This document shows positions 8,255 to 18,870 of a stretch of DNA of 64,000 nucleotides, piece after piece (the stretch's first letter is position 1; each line of letters starts with the position of its first letter). The DNA comes from Rhodanobacter sp. Lineage in GTDB: Bacteria; Pseudomonadota; Gammaproteobacteria; Xanthomonadales; Rhodanobacteraceae. The position numbers and the translations under genes are program-made. The stretch lies in contig JANJTA010000040.1 of the NCBI GenBank assembly GCA_024711345.1, positions 1 to 64,000 of the forward strand, in the 5' to 3' direction. The notes under the pieces are model-generated. The model was not told the origin of the DNA. It was given only the letters and a program-made list of their open reading frames with translations, and ran no database searches.

Positions 8255-10003
8255 GTGAAGGCGGCTGAGTCGCTGCGGCCGACGGAGCGGCCCGCAGCGC
8301 TGCTGCGTTCGCTGGCGCACACGCTCAGCGGCGTTGAGCGGGTGGAGACGCTCGCCTACGTGGTGCTGTCGCTGGGCGCGGCGTTCGCCGGCGCGCTCGC
8401 GGCGCTGCTGCTGGTGCCGCTGGTGCAGCCGGGCCAGGCGCTGCCGTTCGGCGGCGTGCTGCTCGACCCGCGCCGCAGCGTCGAGCTGCAGGCCGCCGCC
8501 TTCGCCGCCGCCACCGCCGCCTTCGCGCTGCTGCGCTGGCAGGCGGCGCGGCTGGGCGCGCGCCTGGTCGGCCGCTACGGCATGCACCTGCGCCGCGCGG
8601 TGCATGCACGGCTGATCGAGGCGCCGCTGGGCTCGCTGGCCGATGCGACCTCGGCGGAGATCGCCAACGTGCTCACCCACAACGTCGAGCTCATCGTGCA
8701 GGGCTTCAGCGCGCTGCAGCAGTTGCTGATCGCCGGCGTCAGCGCCGCCGTCAGCCTGGGCTTCGCGTTCTGGGTGTCGCCGCCGCTGATGCTGGCGGCG
8801 CCGGTGCTGATGGGGCTGGGCCTGCTGGCATCGCGCGCCTACGGCCGCGAGCAGTCGCTGGTGGCCCGCCAGTACGTGGTCGACATGACCCGGCTGTTCT
8901 GGCACAGCGAGGATTTCCCGCGGCGCCTGCGCCACGTCCGCTCGTTCGAGCGCGAGGCGGCGGAGCAGGCGAGCTACGGCGCGATCTCCGCGCGGCTGTG
9001 CCACGGCTACCGGCGCCAGCTGGAGCTGGTGGCGTCCGGGCGGCTGCTGCTGGAGCTGCTGGCGGCGGCCGGCATCGCCGCGCTGTTCGTGCTCGCCCAT
9101 CGCTGGCGCGGCGTGGACCAGGCCGAGCTGATCGCGGTGTGCCTGCTGCTCGGGCGCCTGCTGCCTTACCTGGTGGCCACGCGGCAGAGCTTCCAGCAAC
9201 TGCGCTCGGCCGCGCCGGCCTTCGCGCTGTGGCAGCGCTACATGAACCTGGCGCCGCTGCACGCGCCCGCGGCGCCATCGCCCACCGGCGCTGCGGGTGC
9301 CGCGCTGCACATCGAGCGGATGCGGTTCACGCCGCCGCCCGGCGGGCTCGAGATCGGCGATCTGCTGCTGCGGCCCGGCGAACTGACCCTGGTCTGCGGC
9401 GACTCCGGCATCGGCAAGAGCAGCCTGGTCGACGTGCTGGCCGGCATGGTGGCGCCCGAGCTGTTCGTGGCGCACCGTGACGGCCGGCCGCTCGACTTCG
9501 ATGCGTACCGCGCGCTGGTGCGCCATGGCGCCTACGTCAGCCAGGAGGTGCGACCGTGGCAGCACTCGGTGCGCGAATGCCTGCGCTGGGCGGCGCCCGA
9601 CGCCAGCGACGCGCTGCTGCGCGACGCGCTGGCCGACGTCGGCCTAGACCGGCGGCTGGCCGAGGCGCCGCACGGCCTCGACACCGCGCTGCGCGATGCG
9701 TCGAGCCGGCTTTCCGGCGGCGAACTGCAGCGCCTGCTGCTGGCCCAGGTGCTCCTGCGCCAGCCGTTCCTGGTGGTGCTGGACGAAGCCACCAGCGCGC
9801 TCGACGCCGCGTCCGAGACCGCGGTGCTGACCGCGCTGCGGCGCCGCCTGCCGCAGACCATCCTGCTCGTCGTGTCGCACCGCCCCGGCGTGGCGGCCGT
9901 CGCCGACCAGTGCCTGACCATCGGCAACGATCTCGTCGCCACGGTGATCGGGAAGCCGGTTCGTGGCGTGGCCAGGGCCGGCTCGCCCCGACCGTTCGAA
10001 TAG
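8255..10003 (+). CDS. ABC exporter, fused membrane and ATPase domains
   Basis: A half-transporter of about 582 residues. The N-terminal 330 residues carry several membrane helices of a type-IV exporter fold; the ATPase has Walker A GDSGIGKSS near residue 382, the signature LSGGE near 485 and Walker B FLVVLDEATSALD near 505. It would homodimerise to export a hydrophobic or peptide-like substrate. GTG at 8255 has GGAG in front; GTG at 8231 is an alternative. The single-polypeptide layout matches exporters in small peptide clusters (lasso D type). It sits directly before ntrB, which has its own upstream inverted repeat. The substrate is unknown; the product of the nearby radical SAM cluster is a plausible cargo (inference). 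Confidence 0.8.
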   Translation: MKAAESLRPTERPAALLRSLAHTLSGVERVETLAYVVLSLGAAFAGALAALLLVPLVQPGQALPFGGVLLDPRRSVELQAAAFAAATAAFALLRWQAARLGARLVGRYGMHLRRAVHARLIEAPLGSLADATSAEIANVLTHNVELIVQGFSALQQLLIAGVSAAVSLGFAFWVSPPLMLAAPVLMGLGLLASRAYGREQSLVARQYVVDMTRLFWHSEDFPRRLRHVRSFEREAAEQASYGAISARLCHGYRRQLELVASGRLLLELLAAAGIAALFVLAHRWRGVDQAELIAVCLLLGRLLPYLVATRQSFQQLRSAAPAFALWQRYMNLAPLHAPAAPSPTGAAGAALHIERMRFTPPPGGLEIGDLLLRPGELTLVCGDSGIGKSSLVDVLAGMVAPELFVAHRDGRPLDFDAYRALVRHGAYVSQEVRPWQHSVRECLRWAAPDASDALLRDALADVGLDRRLAEAPHGLDTALRDASSRLSGGELQRLLLAQVLLRQPFLVVLDEATSALDAASETAVLTALRRRLPQTILLVVSHRPGVAAVADQCLTIGNDLVATVIGKPVRGVARAGSPRPFE

Positions 10004-10021
10004 GCATTGGCGAGAGCCCAT

Positions 10022-10057
10022 TTGCACCAACACGAGACATTGCCCATGATGGTGCAA
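10022..10057 (+). promoter_or_regulatory. Perfect inverted repeat overlapping the ntrB start
   Basis: TTGCACCA at 10022-10029 and TGGTGCAA at 10050-10057 form an 8-base palindrome with a 20-base spacer; the last A is the A of the ntrB ATG. GCACC/GGTGC arms are the half-sites known for NtrC operators, though the spacer here is wider than the usual 5 bases. It could serve autoregulation by NtrC or control translation as a hairpin. Confidence 0.5.
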
Positions 10058-11059
10058 TGAACGAGTTGGCGTGGCGGACATGGGCGGAGCAGACGGCGAC
10101 CGGGCTGGCCGTGGTCGACGCGGAGCTGCGCCTGCGCTGGCTCAATCCCGCCCTGGTCGAAGGCCTCGGGCTGGGTTTCCGCAATGCGCTGGGGCAATCG
10201 GTCGGGTTGCTGCTGGACGACGCGGACGCGGGCGTGGCGCAGGCCGCGAAGGTGCTGGCGGAGCAGCGGCCGGCGCAGTGGCGCGCCGTGGCGCTGGCGG
10301 TGGCCGACGGCCGCGAGCTCAGTGCGGACATCGCGCTGCAGCCGTTCGGCGACGGCCTGCTGCTGGAAGTGCACGTGCTGGCCGAATCGCCGTCGGCCGC
10401 TTCGCCGCTGTCGGCCACCCTGCGCGGTTTCGCGCACGAGGTGAAGAACCCGCTGGCCGGCCTGCGCGGCGCGGCGCAGCTGCTGCAGCGGCGGGTCGAC
10501 AACGAGGACCTGCAGGCGCTGGCCGGCCTGATCATCGACGAGGCCGACCGCCTCGCCACGCTGGCCAACCGCCTGCTGCATCACGACGGTGCGGCGCAGC
10601 TCGGCCCGGTCAACATCCATCGCCTGCTGGAACGGCTCGCCGACCTGCTGCTGGCCGAACCCGTGCCGCCGCAGCTGCGCCACGACTACGACCCCAGCGT
10701 GCCCGACCTGCACGGCGACGCCGACCGCCTGCAGCAGATCCTGCTGAACCTGGCGCGCAATGCGCTCGAAGCTGGCGCGCACACGCTCACCCTGCGCACG
10801 CGGGTGGAGCACGGCGTGCGCGTGGGCGAGCGGATGCGGCGCATGGCGCTGCGCGTGGACGTGATCGACGACGGCCCCGGCGTACCTGCCGCGCTGCGCG
10901 ACACGCTGTTCCAGCCGCTGGTCTCCGGCCGCGCCGACGGCACCGGCCTGGGCCTGGCGCTGGCGCGCGAGATCGCCCACGAACACGGCGGCGAACTGCG
11001 CTACGCCAGCCGCCCCGGCCACACCGTGTTCTCGCTGTATTTGCCGCTGGAGCGCCCGC

Positions 11060-11070
<11 letters not shown>
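10057..11070 (+). CDS. glnL: Nitrogen regulation sensor histidine kinase NtrB
   Basis: A 337-residue cytoplasmic kinase. Residues 1-110 form a PAS-like domain; the H-box GFAHEVKNPLAGLRGAAQLL puts the phosphorylated His at residue 127; the ATPase domain shows NLARNALEA (N-box), DDGPGVP (G1) and GTGLGLALA (G2). In the family NtrB responds to PII and phosphorylates NtrC when nitrogen is short. It overlaps ntrC by 11 bases, so translation is coupled. The start ATG lies in the last arm of a GCACC/GGTGC inverted repeat. Confidence 0.93.
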
Positions 11071-12439
<1,369 letters not shown>

Positions 12440-12538
12440 CGTCCCGATCTGCCGGTCCATCGTCGGGGAGCGGTTTCGAGGAGTCGGCGGGCGGTACCCG
12501 CCGTGGCGTTACGGGTCTGGATGCGTGCGGGCAGGCAC

Positions 12539-15500
12539 TCAGCCCAGCGTGATGAGTAGCTGGTGCGTTTCGCCATCATCAGGCAGTGCAAGTGCAGCAT
12601 CGGCATCCCGCATCTGGCCGTCCATGTCGATGTGCGCCACGCCGCGGCAGACCCGCGCCGGATTATCGACGCGGATCACGTAGCGGCTGACGCGGGTTCG
12701 ACGATGGAGGTAAGTCAGTTCGAACCCCGGCCAGTCTCGGGGCATGCAGGGATCGATGCGCAGCCGGTCGCCTTTCAGATGGAAGCCGAGCAACGCCTCC
12801 AGCCCGGCGCGGTACAGCCAGCCGGCGGAGCCGGTGTACCAGGTCCAGCCGCCGCGGCCGGTGTGCGGGGCGACCGAATAGACGTCGGCGCAGGCAACAT
12901 AGGGTTCGACCCGGTAGCGCTCCTCCGTGGCGGGGCCGTCGCCGTGGCGGATCGGGTTGAGCAGGTCGAACAGGGCGCCAGCGCGGTCGCCGTCGCCGAG
13001 ACCGGCCCAGGCGAAGATCGACCACACCGCGCCGTGCGTGTACTGGCCGCCGTTCTCGCGCACGCCGGGCGGGTAGCCCTTGATGTAGCCGGGGTTCTCC
13101 CGGCTGTGGTCGAACGGCGGGGTGAACAGGCGGTGGATCCGGTTCGGGTGATCGGCCAGCAGGCGATCGACCGAGTCCATCGCCTGCGCCGCATGCGCGC
13201 GGTCGCCGATGCCGGCCAGCACGCTCCACGATTGCGCGATGGTGTCGATGCGGCATTCGTCGCTTTGGTGCGAGCCGAGCGGCGCGCCGTCGTCGTAGTA
13301 GCCGCGGCGATACCACTGGCCATCCCAGGCGCGTTCCAGCGCGGCGCGCAGGTCGTCGGCATGGCCGCGCCAGCGCTGCGCGCGTTCGGCCTCGCCGCGC
13401 TGTTCGGCATGCGGCGCGAACTTCGTGATCGTGGCGAGCAGGAACCAGCCGAGCCAGCTGCTCTCGCCGCGACCTTCGGCACCGACCGCGTTCATGCCGT
13501 CGTTCCAGTCGCCGGTGCCGATCAGCGGCAGGCCGTGCGCGCCGCGGGTGAGGCTGCTGTCGATCGCGAGCGCGCAGTGCCCGTACACGCTGGCTTGCCG
13601 GTCGGAGCGTCCGGGCTGGAAGAACGCGTCGGTGGCGCCCTCGGGAATCGGCTGGCCGGCAAGGAACGGCAGCATTTCGTCCAGCACTTCAGCGTCGCCG
13701 CTCACCTCGACGTAGTGCGCGGCGACATACGCCAGCCACAGGCGGTCGTCGCTGATCCTGGTGCGGATGCCCTGGCCGCCCGGCGGCAGCCACCAGTGCT
13801 GCACGTCGCCCTCGACGAACTGGCGGCCGGCCGCACGCAGCAGGTGCTCGCGGGCGAGATCGGGGCGGCTCACGCACAGCGCCATCACGTCCTGCAGCTG
13901 GTCGCGGAAACCGTAGGCGCCGCTGGCCTGGTAGTAGGCGGTGCGCGCCCACAGCCGGCAACCGGTCACCTGGTACAGCAGCCAGTCGTTGAGCAGGAGG
14001 TCCAGCGCGCGATCGGGCGTGCGCACCTGCACGGCGTCGAGCAGGCCGTTCCATTGCGCGGCGACGTCGGCGAGCACGCCATCGATATCCGCCGCGCGGT
14101 ATTTCCCGATTAACGCTTGCGCGGTGGCTTCGTCGGCGGCGTCGCCGAGCAGGAAGCGCAGGTCGAGTTGCGTGCCCGGCGGCAGTTCGACGCGCACCTG
14201 CAGCGCGCCGCAGGGCTGCAGCCCGGCGCCGAGGCGGCCGGACAGCGGCGTGCCTTCGTGCAGCGCCTGCGGCTGCGCGACCGTGCCGAGCGGTCCCAGG
14301 AATTCGTGGCGGTCGCCACTCATCGAATGCGCCGGCCCGGCCAGGTCGATGAACGCCACGCGGTCGCCGAACTCGGGCCGCCAGCGGTTGCGCGCGAACA
14401 ACGCGCCGGTGCGTTCGTCGCGCGAAGTGATCACGAACGGCGCCGGCGTGCTGCCGTTCGCGCCCAGCGCCCACTCCACGTAGCCGGTCACCGACAGCCG
14501 CCGCGTGCGCGGCGAGCGATTGCACAGGCGCAGGCGCGACAGCTTGAGCGGGTCATCCGTCGGCACGCACTGCAGCAGCTCCAGTTCGATGCCGTGCGCG
14601 TCGTTCTCGAAGCGCGTCCAGCCCTTGCCGTGGGTGGCCGCGTAATGCGCGCCGGCCACGCGGATCGGCAGCGCGCACGCGCTCCACAGCACGCCGGTGT
14701 CCTCGTCGCGCAGGTACAGCACGTCGTGCGGGCGGTCGCTGACCGGGTCGTTCGGCCATGGCGTCAGCGGATTCTGCTGGCTGTCGAGCGACCACGCATA
14801 ACCGCCGCCTTCGGCCGACAGCATGCAGCCGAACGCGGGGTTGGCGATCACGTTCACCCACGGCGCGGGCGTTGGATGCGCTTCGTCGAGTTCGATCCGG
14901 TAGGCGCGGCCGCCGTCGACGAAGCCGCCGTGGCCGTTGGCGAATTCCGGGGCATCGGCGTTGGCGGCGACGGCCGTTGCCATGGCGGTCGCGCGGATCG
15001 GCGCGGGTGCGGCGCCGGCGGCTGGCGATCCGGCCGCGGCCTGCGCGGGCGGCGCCTCGTCCAGCACCACGCGCGCCACCGTCAGCAGGCCGCTGCGCAA
15101 ATCCTCGCCGATCGCGTCGTCGCGCAACGCGAACAGCTCGGCCTTGGGCAGCTGCTCGTCGGTTTTCAGGCGCGCCTGCTGCGCACCCACCAGCGAATCG
15201 AGCGCGGCCTGCCGTGCATCGCCGGCGGCCTGCAGCAGCACCACGTCGACGGCGAGCTGGCGGCTGCGCCAGTGCTGCTGTGCCTGCAGCACCTCGTGCA
15301 CGCGCGTCAGGTCGTCGCTCTCGCCGAAGCGCAGCAGGAAAATCGGCCGGTCGCCGGAGATGCCAGCGGACCACAGCACCGGCGCGCCACCGTGGCCGCG
15401 TGCCAGTACGTCGGGCGCCGCGCGCTGGCGTGGATCGTTGTACAGCAGCGCACTCATCCAGCAGGCGAACCGCGCTGTCTGCGCGGCGCCGATGCCGAGC

Positions 15501-16396
15501 TGCGCGCACGCGGCTTCGGCCTGTCGTGCCGCACCGTCGAACAGCCGCGCGGCGGCGTCCGGATCGCCCAGTTGCGCGGCCAGGGCCATGGCGCCGTCGC
15601 GCGAATCGGCCAGTCGCGTCCACAGCACCAGCGTCACGCTGCTGTCCGGCACCAGCGTGAAGCGCCGACGCAGGGCGAACACCGGGTCGAGCACGCAGCC
15701 GACGGTGTTCGACAACGCGGCGCCCGGCTGCATTGCCTGCGCGTCGCGCAGCGTGCGCAGGCGGCCGAGGAAGCGTGCGCGGTCGGTGTCGAATTCAATG
15801 GCATCGCCGCCATCCTCGCCGACGACCTGCAGCGCCTGCGCGGCCCACACTTCGGCTTCGCTGCCGTCGCGCCGCCGCCGCGTGGCCAGCAGCATGCGGT
15901 GCGCCTCGTCCCATGCGGTCTGCACGAACATCTTGGAGAACGCCGGGTGCGCGTTGTCGGCGCCGATCGGGCCGAGCACCAGCTCGGCGTACGAGGTCAG
16001 CGACAGCGTGCGCGTACGGTCGCCGTGGTTGCTCAGGGTGAGCCGGCGCAGCTCGACGTCGGCCCCGGCCGCCACCGCGACTTCCAGCACGCTGTGCAGG
16101 CTGTGGTGGCGCCGGCTGAAACGGGCGCAGCCCGGCTCGAATGCGACCGCGTCGTCCGGCCTGTGCGTGCCGTAGGGTTGCCGGCTGGCCGACCAGGTTT
16201 CACCGCCGTCCTCGTCGCGCAACAGCAGGTAGCTGCCCCAGCCGTCGCCGACCGGGTCCTCGCGCCAGCGCGTCACCGCCAGGCCGCGCCAGCGGCTGAA
16301 GCCGGCGCCGTTCGCACCCAGCATCACGCTGTAGCGACCGTTGGACAGCAGGCAGTGCTGCTCCGCATCGATGCTGCGGGGGGAAGGCGATGACAT
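12539..16396 (-). CDS. GH94 family protein, probable 1,2-beta-oligoglucan phosphorylase
   Basis: A 1285-residue protein related to the C-terminal half of cyclic beta-1,2-glucan synthase (NdvB). Two similar beta-sandwich carbohydrate-binding modules occur, one at the N-terminus (NGRYSVMLGANGAGFSRWRG) and one from about residue 485 (NPAFGCMLSAEGGGYAWS). The helical GH94 barrel carries GTGDWNDGMNAVG near residue 962, where the general-acid Asp lies. There are no membrane segments or GT84 domain, so it cannot be a cyclic glucan synthase; stand-alone GH94 enzymes of this type phosphorolyse sophoro-oligosaccharides to glucose 1-phosphate. The ATG at 16396 has AGGAG upstream. The divergent GH144-like gene would generate its substrates. 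Exact substrate specificity is inferred. Confidence 0.75.
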   Translation of the reverse strand: MSSPSPRSIDAEQHCLLSNGRYSVMLGANGAGFSRWRGLAVTRWREDPVGDGWGSYLLLRDEDGGETWSASRQPYGTHRPDDAVAFEPGCARFSRRHHSLHSVLEVAVAAGADVELRRLTLSNHGDRTRTLSLTSYAELVLGPIGADNAHPAFSKMFVQTAWDEAHRMLLATRRRRDGSEAEVWAAQALQVVGEDGGDAIEFDTDRARFLGRLRTLRDAQAMQPGAALSNTVGCVLDPVFALRRRFTLVPDSSVTLVLWTRLADSRDGAMALAAQLGDPDAAARLFDGAARQAEAACAQLGIGAAQTARFACWMSALLYNDPRQRAAPDVLARGHGGAPVLWSAGISGDRPIFLLRFGESDDLTRVHEVLQAQQHWRSRQLAVDVVLLQAAGDARQAALDSLVGAQQARLKTDEQLPKAELFALRDDAIGEDLRSGLLTVARVVLDEAPPAQAAAGSPAAGAAPAPIRATAMATAVAANADAPEFANGHGGFVDGGRAYRIELDEAHPTPAPWVNVIANPAFGCMLSAEGGGYAWSLDSQQNPLTPWPNDPVSDRPHDVLYLRDEDTGVLWSACALPIRVAGAHYAATHGKGWTRFENDAHGIELELLQCVPTDDPLKLSRLRLCNRSPRTRRLSVTGYVEWALGANGSTPAPFVITSRDERTGALFARNRWRPEFGDRVAFIDLAGPAHSMSGDRHEFLGPLGTVAQPQALHEGTPLSGRLGAGLQPCGALQVRVELPPGTQLDLRFLLGDAADEATAQALIGKYRAADIDGVLADVAAQWNGLLDAVQVRTPDRALDLLLNDWLLYQVTGCRLWARTAYYQASGAYGFRDQLQDVMALCVSRPDLAREHLLRAAGRQFVEGDVQHWWLPPGGQGIRTRISDDRLWLAYVAAHYVEVSGDAEVLDEMLPFLAGQPIPEGATDAFFQPGRSDRQASVYGHCALAIDSSLTRGAHGLPLIGTGDWNDGMNAVGAEGRGESSWLGWFLLATITKFAPHAEQRGEAERAQRWRGHADDLRAALERAWDGQWYRRGYYDDGAPLGSHQSDECRIDTIAQSWSVLAGIGDRAHAAQAMDSVDRLLADHPNRIHRLFTPPFDHSRENPGYIKGYPPGVRENGGQYTHGAVWSIFAWAGLGDGDRAGALFDLLNPIRHGDGPATEERYRVEPYVACADVYSVAPHTGRGGWTWYTGSAGWLYRAGLEALLGFHLKGDRLRIDPCMPRDWPGFELTYLHRRTRVSRYVIRVDNPARVCRGVAHIDMDGQMRDADAALALPDDGETHQLLITLG

Positions 16397-16575
16397 GGCG
16401 ACTCCTGTCGACGGCGGCAAAAAAAACCAGCATGCGCCGGCCACGGCATGCGCGGCGTCAACCTGCGCTTCACCACGTCGCGGAGTACGATGCCGGCGAT
16501 ATCGGCCGGCAACTGGCCGTCGCAGCATCTTCCGTTTGCATGCTGCGGTCACCGCGAAAGACCACGACGAGATCC
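16397..16575. promoter_or_regulatory. Divergent GH94/GH144 intergenic region
   Basis: 179 bases between two divergent glycan-degradation genes; both promoters must lie here if each is transcribed separately. AGGAG for the GH94 gene is visible at about 16403-16407. No convincing operator palindrome was found. Confidence 0.4.
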
Positions 16576-17901
16576 ATGCCCTCCCACCCCCCCAGCCATC
16601 CGTCCACAGCGGACCCGCTGCTGCAACACTTGCAGGACAAGGCGTTCGCCTACTTCCTCCACGAGGCGAATCCCGCGAATGGACTGGTGTCGGACAAGAC
16701 CGCGCCGGACTGGCCGGCCAGCATCGCGGCCACCGGGTTGGCGCTGAGCTGCTACCCGGTGGCGGTCGAGCGCGGCATGCTGGGGCGCGACGCCGCCATC
16801 CAGCGCACCCTGGCCACGCTGCGCTTCTTCCGCGACAGCGTGCAGGGCGAGCAGAGCGACGCCAGCGGCTACCGCGGCTTCTACTACCACTTCCTCGACA
16901 TGCGCAGCGGCCGGCGCGCGTGGCAGTGCGAGCTGTCCACGGTGGACAGCGCATTCCTGTTCGCCGGCATGCTCGCCGCCGCCGCGTACTTCGACGGCGA
17001 CGACGCCGCGCAGCGCGAGATCCGCGACACCGCAAACTTCCTCTACCAGCGCGCGCAATGGCCTTGGCTGCAGGCCGCCGACGGCACCATCGGCCACGGC
17101 TGGCGCCCGGAAAGCGGCTTCATCGCGCACAGCTGGCAGGGCTACGACGAGGCGCTGCTGCTGTACGTGCTGGCGCTCGGCTCGCCGACCCATCCGTTGC
17201 CGCCGGCGGCGTACGCGGCATGGGCGTCCAGCTACGAGTGGAAGCGCTGTTACGGCATCGACTACCTGTACTGCGCGCCGCTGTTCACCCACCAGCTGTC
17301 GCAGGCGTGGATCGACTTCCGCGGCATCCGCGACGCCTTCATGCGTGCGCACGGCATCGACTACTTCGAGAACAGCCGCCGCGCCACCTTGGTGCAGCAG
17401 CGCTACGCCAGCGCCAACCCGCTCGGCTTCAACGGCTACAGCGAGCATTGCTGGGGCATCACCGCCAGCGACGGCCCCGGCCCGGCCACGCGCAGGATCG
17501 ACGGCATCGAGCGCCACTTCGAGGACTACGTGGGCCGCGGCGCCCCGTACGGCTTCGACGACGGCACGCTCGCGCCGTGGGCGGTGGTGGCGTCGCTGCC
17601 GTTCGCGCCGGAGATCGTGCTGCCGACCGTGCACCACTTCATCCACATGCTGCAGCTGCACGAGGAGCATCCCTACGGCTTCAAGGCCAGCTTCAACCAG
17701 ACCTGGGCCGGGCCCTCGCCCGGAGGCTGGGTCTCGCCGTATTTTTTCGGACTCAACCTCGGTCCGATCGTGCTGATGGTGGAGAACCACCGCAGCGGCC
17801 TGCCGTGGCAACTGATGCGCGGCTGCCGCGCCATCGTCGACGGCCTGCGCCGCGCCGGCTTCGACGGCGGCTGGCTGGATGCCGGCAAGCGGCACGCATG
17901 A
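16576..17901 (+). CDS. GH144-like endo-beta-1,2-glucanase (glucoamylase-fold)
   Basis: A 441-residue alpha/alpha-barrel protein of the glucoamylase-like family (PF10091), which includes GH144 endo-beta-1,2-glucanases. Family segments seen: GFYYHFLDMRSGRR near residue 98, CELSTVDSAFLFAGML near 118, FNGYSEHCWGITASDGP near 281, and GFKASFNQTW near 369. No signal peptide is present with ATG at 16576, and longer in-frame starts give no export signal either, so it may act in the cytoplasm or be exported by another route. It faces the GH94 gene divergently, suggesting a beta-1,2-glucan utilisation pair: endo-cleavage, then phosphorolysis. A ribosome site is weak (GACGAG). Confidence 0.75.
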   Translation: MPSHPPSHPSTADPLLQHLQDKAFAYFLHEANPANGLVSDKTAPDWPASIAATGLALSCYPVAVERGMLGRDAAIQRTLATLRFFRDSVQGEQSDASGYRGFYYHFLDMRSGRRAWQCELSTVDSAFLFAGMLAAAAYFDGDDAAQREIRDTANFLYQRAQWPWLQAADGTIGHGWRPESGFIAHSWQGYDEALLLYVLALGSPTHPLPPAAYAAWASSYEWKRCYGIDYLYCAPLFTHQLSQAWIDFRGIRDAFMRAHGIDYFENSRRATLVQQRYASANPLGFNGYSEHCWGITASDGPGPATRRIDGIERHFEDYVGRGAPYGFDDGTLAPWAVVASLPFAPEIVLPTVHHFIHMLQLHEEHPYGFKASFNQTWAGPSPGGWVSPYFFGLNLGPIVLMVENHRSGLPWQLMRGCRAIVDGLRRAGFDGGWLDAGKRHA

Positions 17902-17935
17902 ACACGACAACCTTTCCCGTTATGGAGTGAACACG

Positions 17936-18841
17936 ATGGAACTTGGCATGGTGGGTCTCGGGCGCATGGGCGCGAACATGGCCGAACGCCTGGTGCAGGG
18001 CGGCCACAAGGTCACCGGTTTCGACCCCAGCGCCGACGCACGCCAGGCCGCGGCGGCGAGCGGCATCGCGCCGGTCGCCTCGCTGGCGGCACTGGTCGCG
18101 GCGCTGCCCGCGCCGCGCGTGGTGTGGCTGATGGTGCCGGCCGGCAAGGTCACCGACGACACCGTCAACGCCTTGCTGCCGCTGCTGGCCAGGGGCGACA
18201 CGGTGATCGACGGCGGCAATTCCAATTACAAGGACAGCCTGCGCCGCGCGCAACGCTACGCCGAACGCGAGCTGGGCTACGTCGACTGCGGCACCAGCGG
18301 CGGCGTGTGGGGGCTGAAGGAGGGCTACAGCATGATGATTGGCGGCGACGAAAAAACCGTCGAGGCGCTGCGGCCGATCTTCGAGACGCTGGCGCCGGCG
18401 AAGGACCAGGGCTGGGGCCACGTCGGCCCGGTCGGCGCCGGCCACTTCACCAAGATGGTCCACAACGGCATCGAGTACGGCATGATGCAGGCCTACGCCG
18501 AAGGCTTCGCGATCCTCAAGCACAAGCAGGAGTTCGCTCTGGATCTGCACCAGGTCGGCGAGATCTGGCGCTATGGCAGCGTGGTGCGCTCGTGGCTGCT
18601 CGATCTGGCCACCGACGCGCTGGGCAAGAACCCGAACCTGGACGGCATCGCGCCCTACGTGGTCGATTCCGGCGAAGGCCGCTGGACCGTGGATGCGGCG
18701 ATGGAACTGAGCGTGTCCGCCCCGGTGATCACCCTGTCGCTGATGGAACGCTACCGCTCGCGCGACAGCGACTCCTTCGCCGACAAGCTGCTGGCGTCGC
18801 TGCGCAACGAGTTCGGCGGGCATGCGATCAAGAAGGAGTAG
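17936..18841 (+). CDS. gnd: 6-phosphogluconate dehydrogenase, short decarboxylating form
   Basis: A 301-residue enzyme, the short class of 6-phosphogluconate dehydrogenase (about 300 residues rather than 470). N-terminal NAD(P) motif GMVGLGRMGANMAERL at residues 4-19; the substrate motif VIDGGNSNYKDS; DCGTSGGVWGL; and catalytic GHFTKMVHNGIEYG with the Lys-His-Asn core. It converts 6-phosphogluconate to ribulose 5-phosphate, and so competes with Edd encoded at 34-36 kb for the same substrate. GGAG lies upstream of the ATG. It is 34 bases after the GH144-like gene and may be cotranscribed with it. Confidence 0.92.
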   Translation: MELGMVGLGRMGANMAERLVQGGHKVTGFDPSADARQAAAASGIAPVASLAALVAALPAPRVVWLMVPAGKVTDDTVNALLPLLARGDTVIDGGNSNYKDSLRRAQRYAERELGYVDCGTSGGVWGLKEGYSMMIGGDEKTVEALRPIFETLAPAKDQGWGHVGPVGAGHFTKMVHNGIEYGMMQAYAEGFAILKHKQEFALDLHQVGEIWRYGSVVRSWLLDLATDALGKNPNLDGIAPYVVDSGEGRWTVDAAMELSVSAPVITLSLMERYRSRDSDSFADKLLASLRNEFGGHAIKKE

Positions 18842-18870
18842 CGCGTTCCGCATCGCTCCCCGGATGCCCC

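Noticed and set aside
3955..9500. Lasso-peptide cluster interpretation
   Set aside because: No asparagine-synthetase-like cyclase, transglutaminase-like protease or precursor was found; only the kinase, nucleotidyltransferase and exporter resemble such clusters.
10006..10026. Possible sigma-54 promoter (TTGGC ... TTTGC) before ntrB
   Set aside because: The GG to GC spacing is 15 bases rather than 12, so it does not fit the sigma-54 pattern.
12539..17035. 1498-residue version of the GH94 protein
   Set aside because: The first 213 residues are Arg-rich antisense of the GH144-like gene; a good ribosome site and the domain start lie at 16396.
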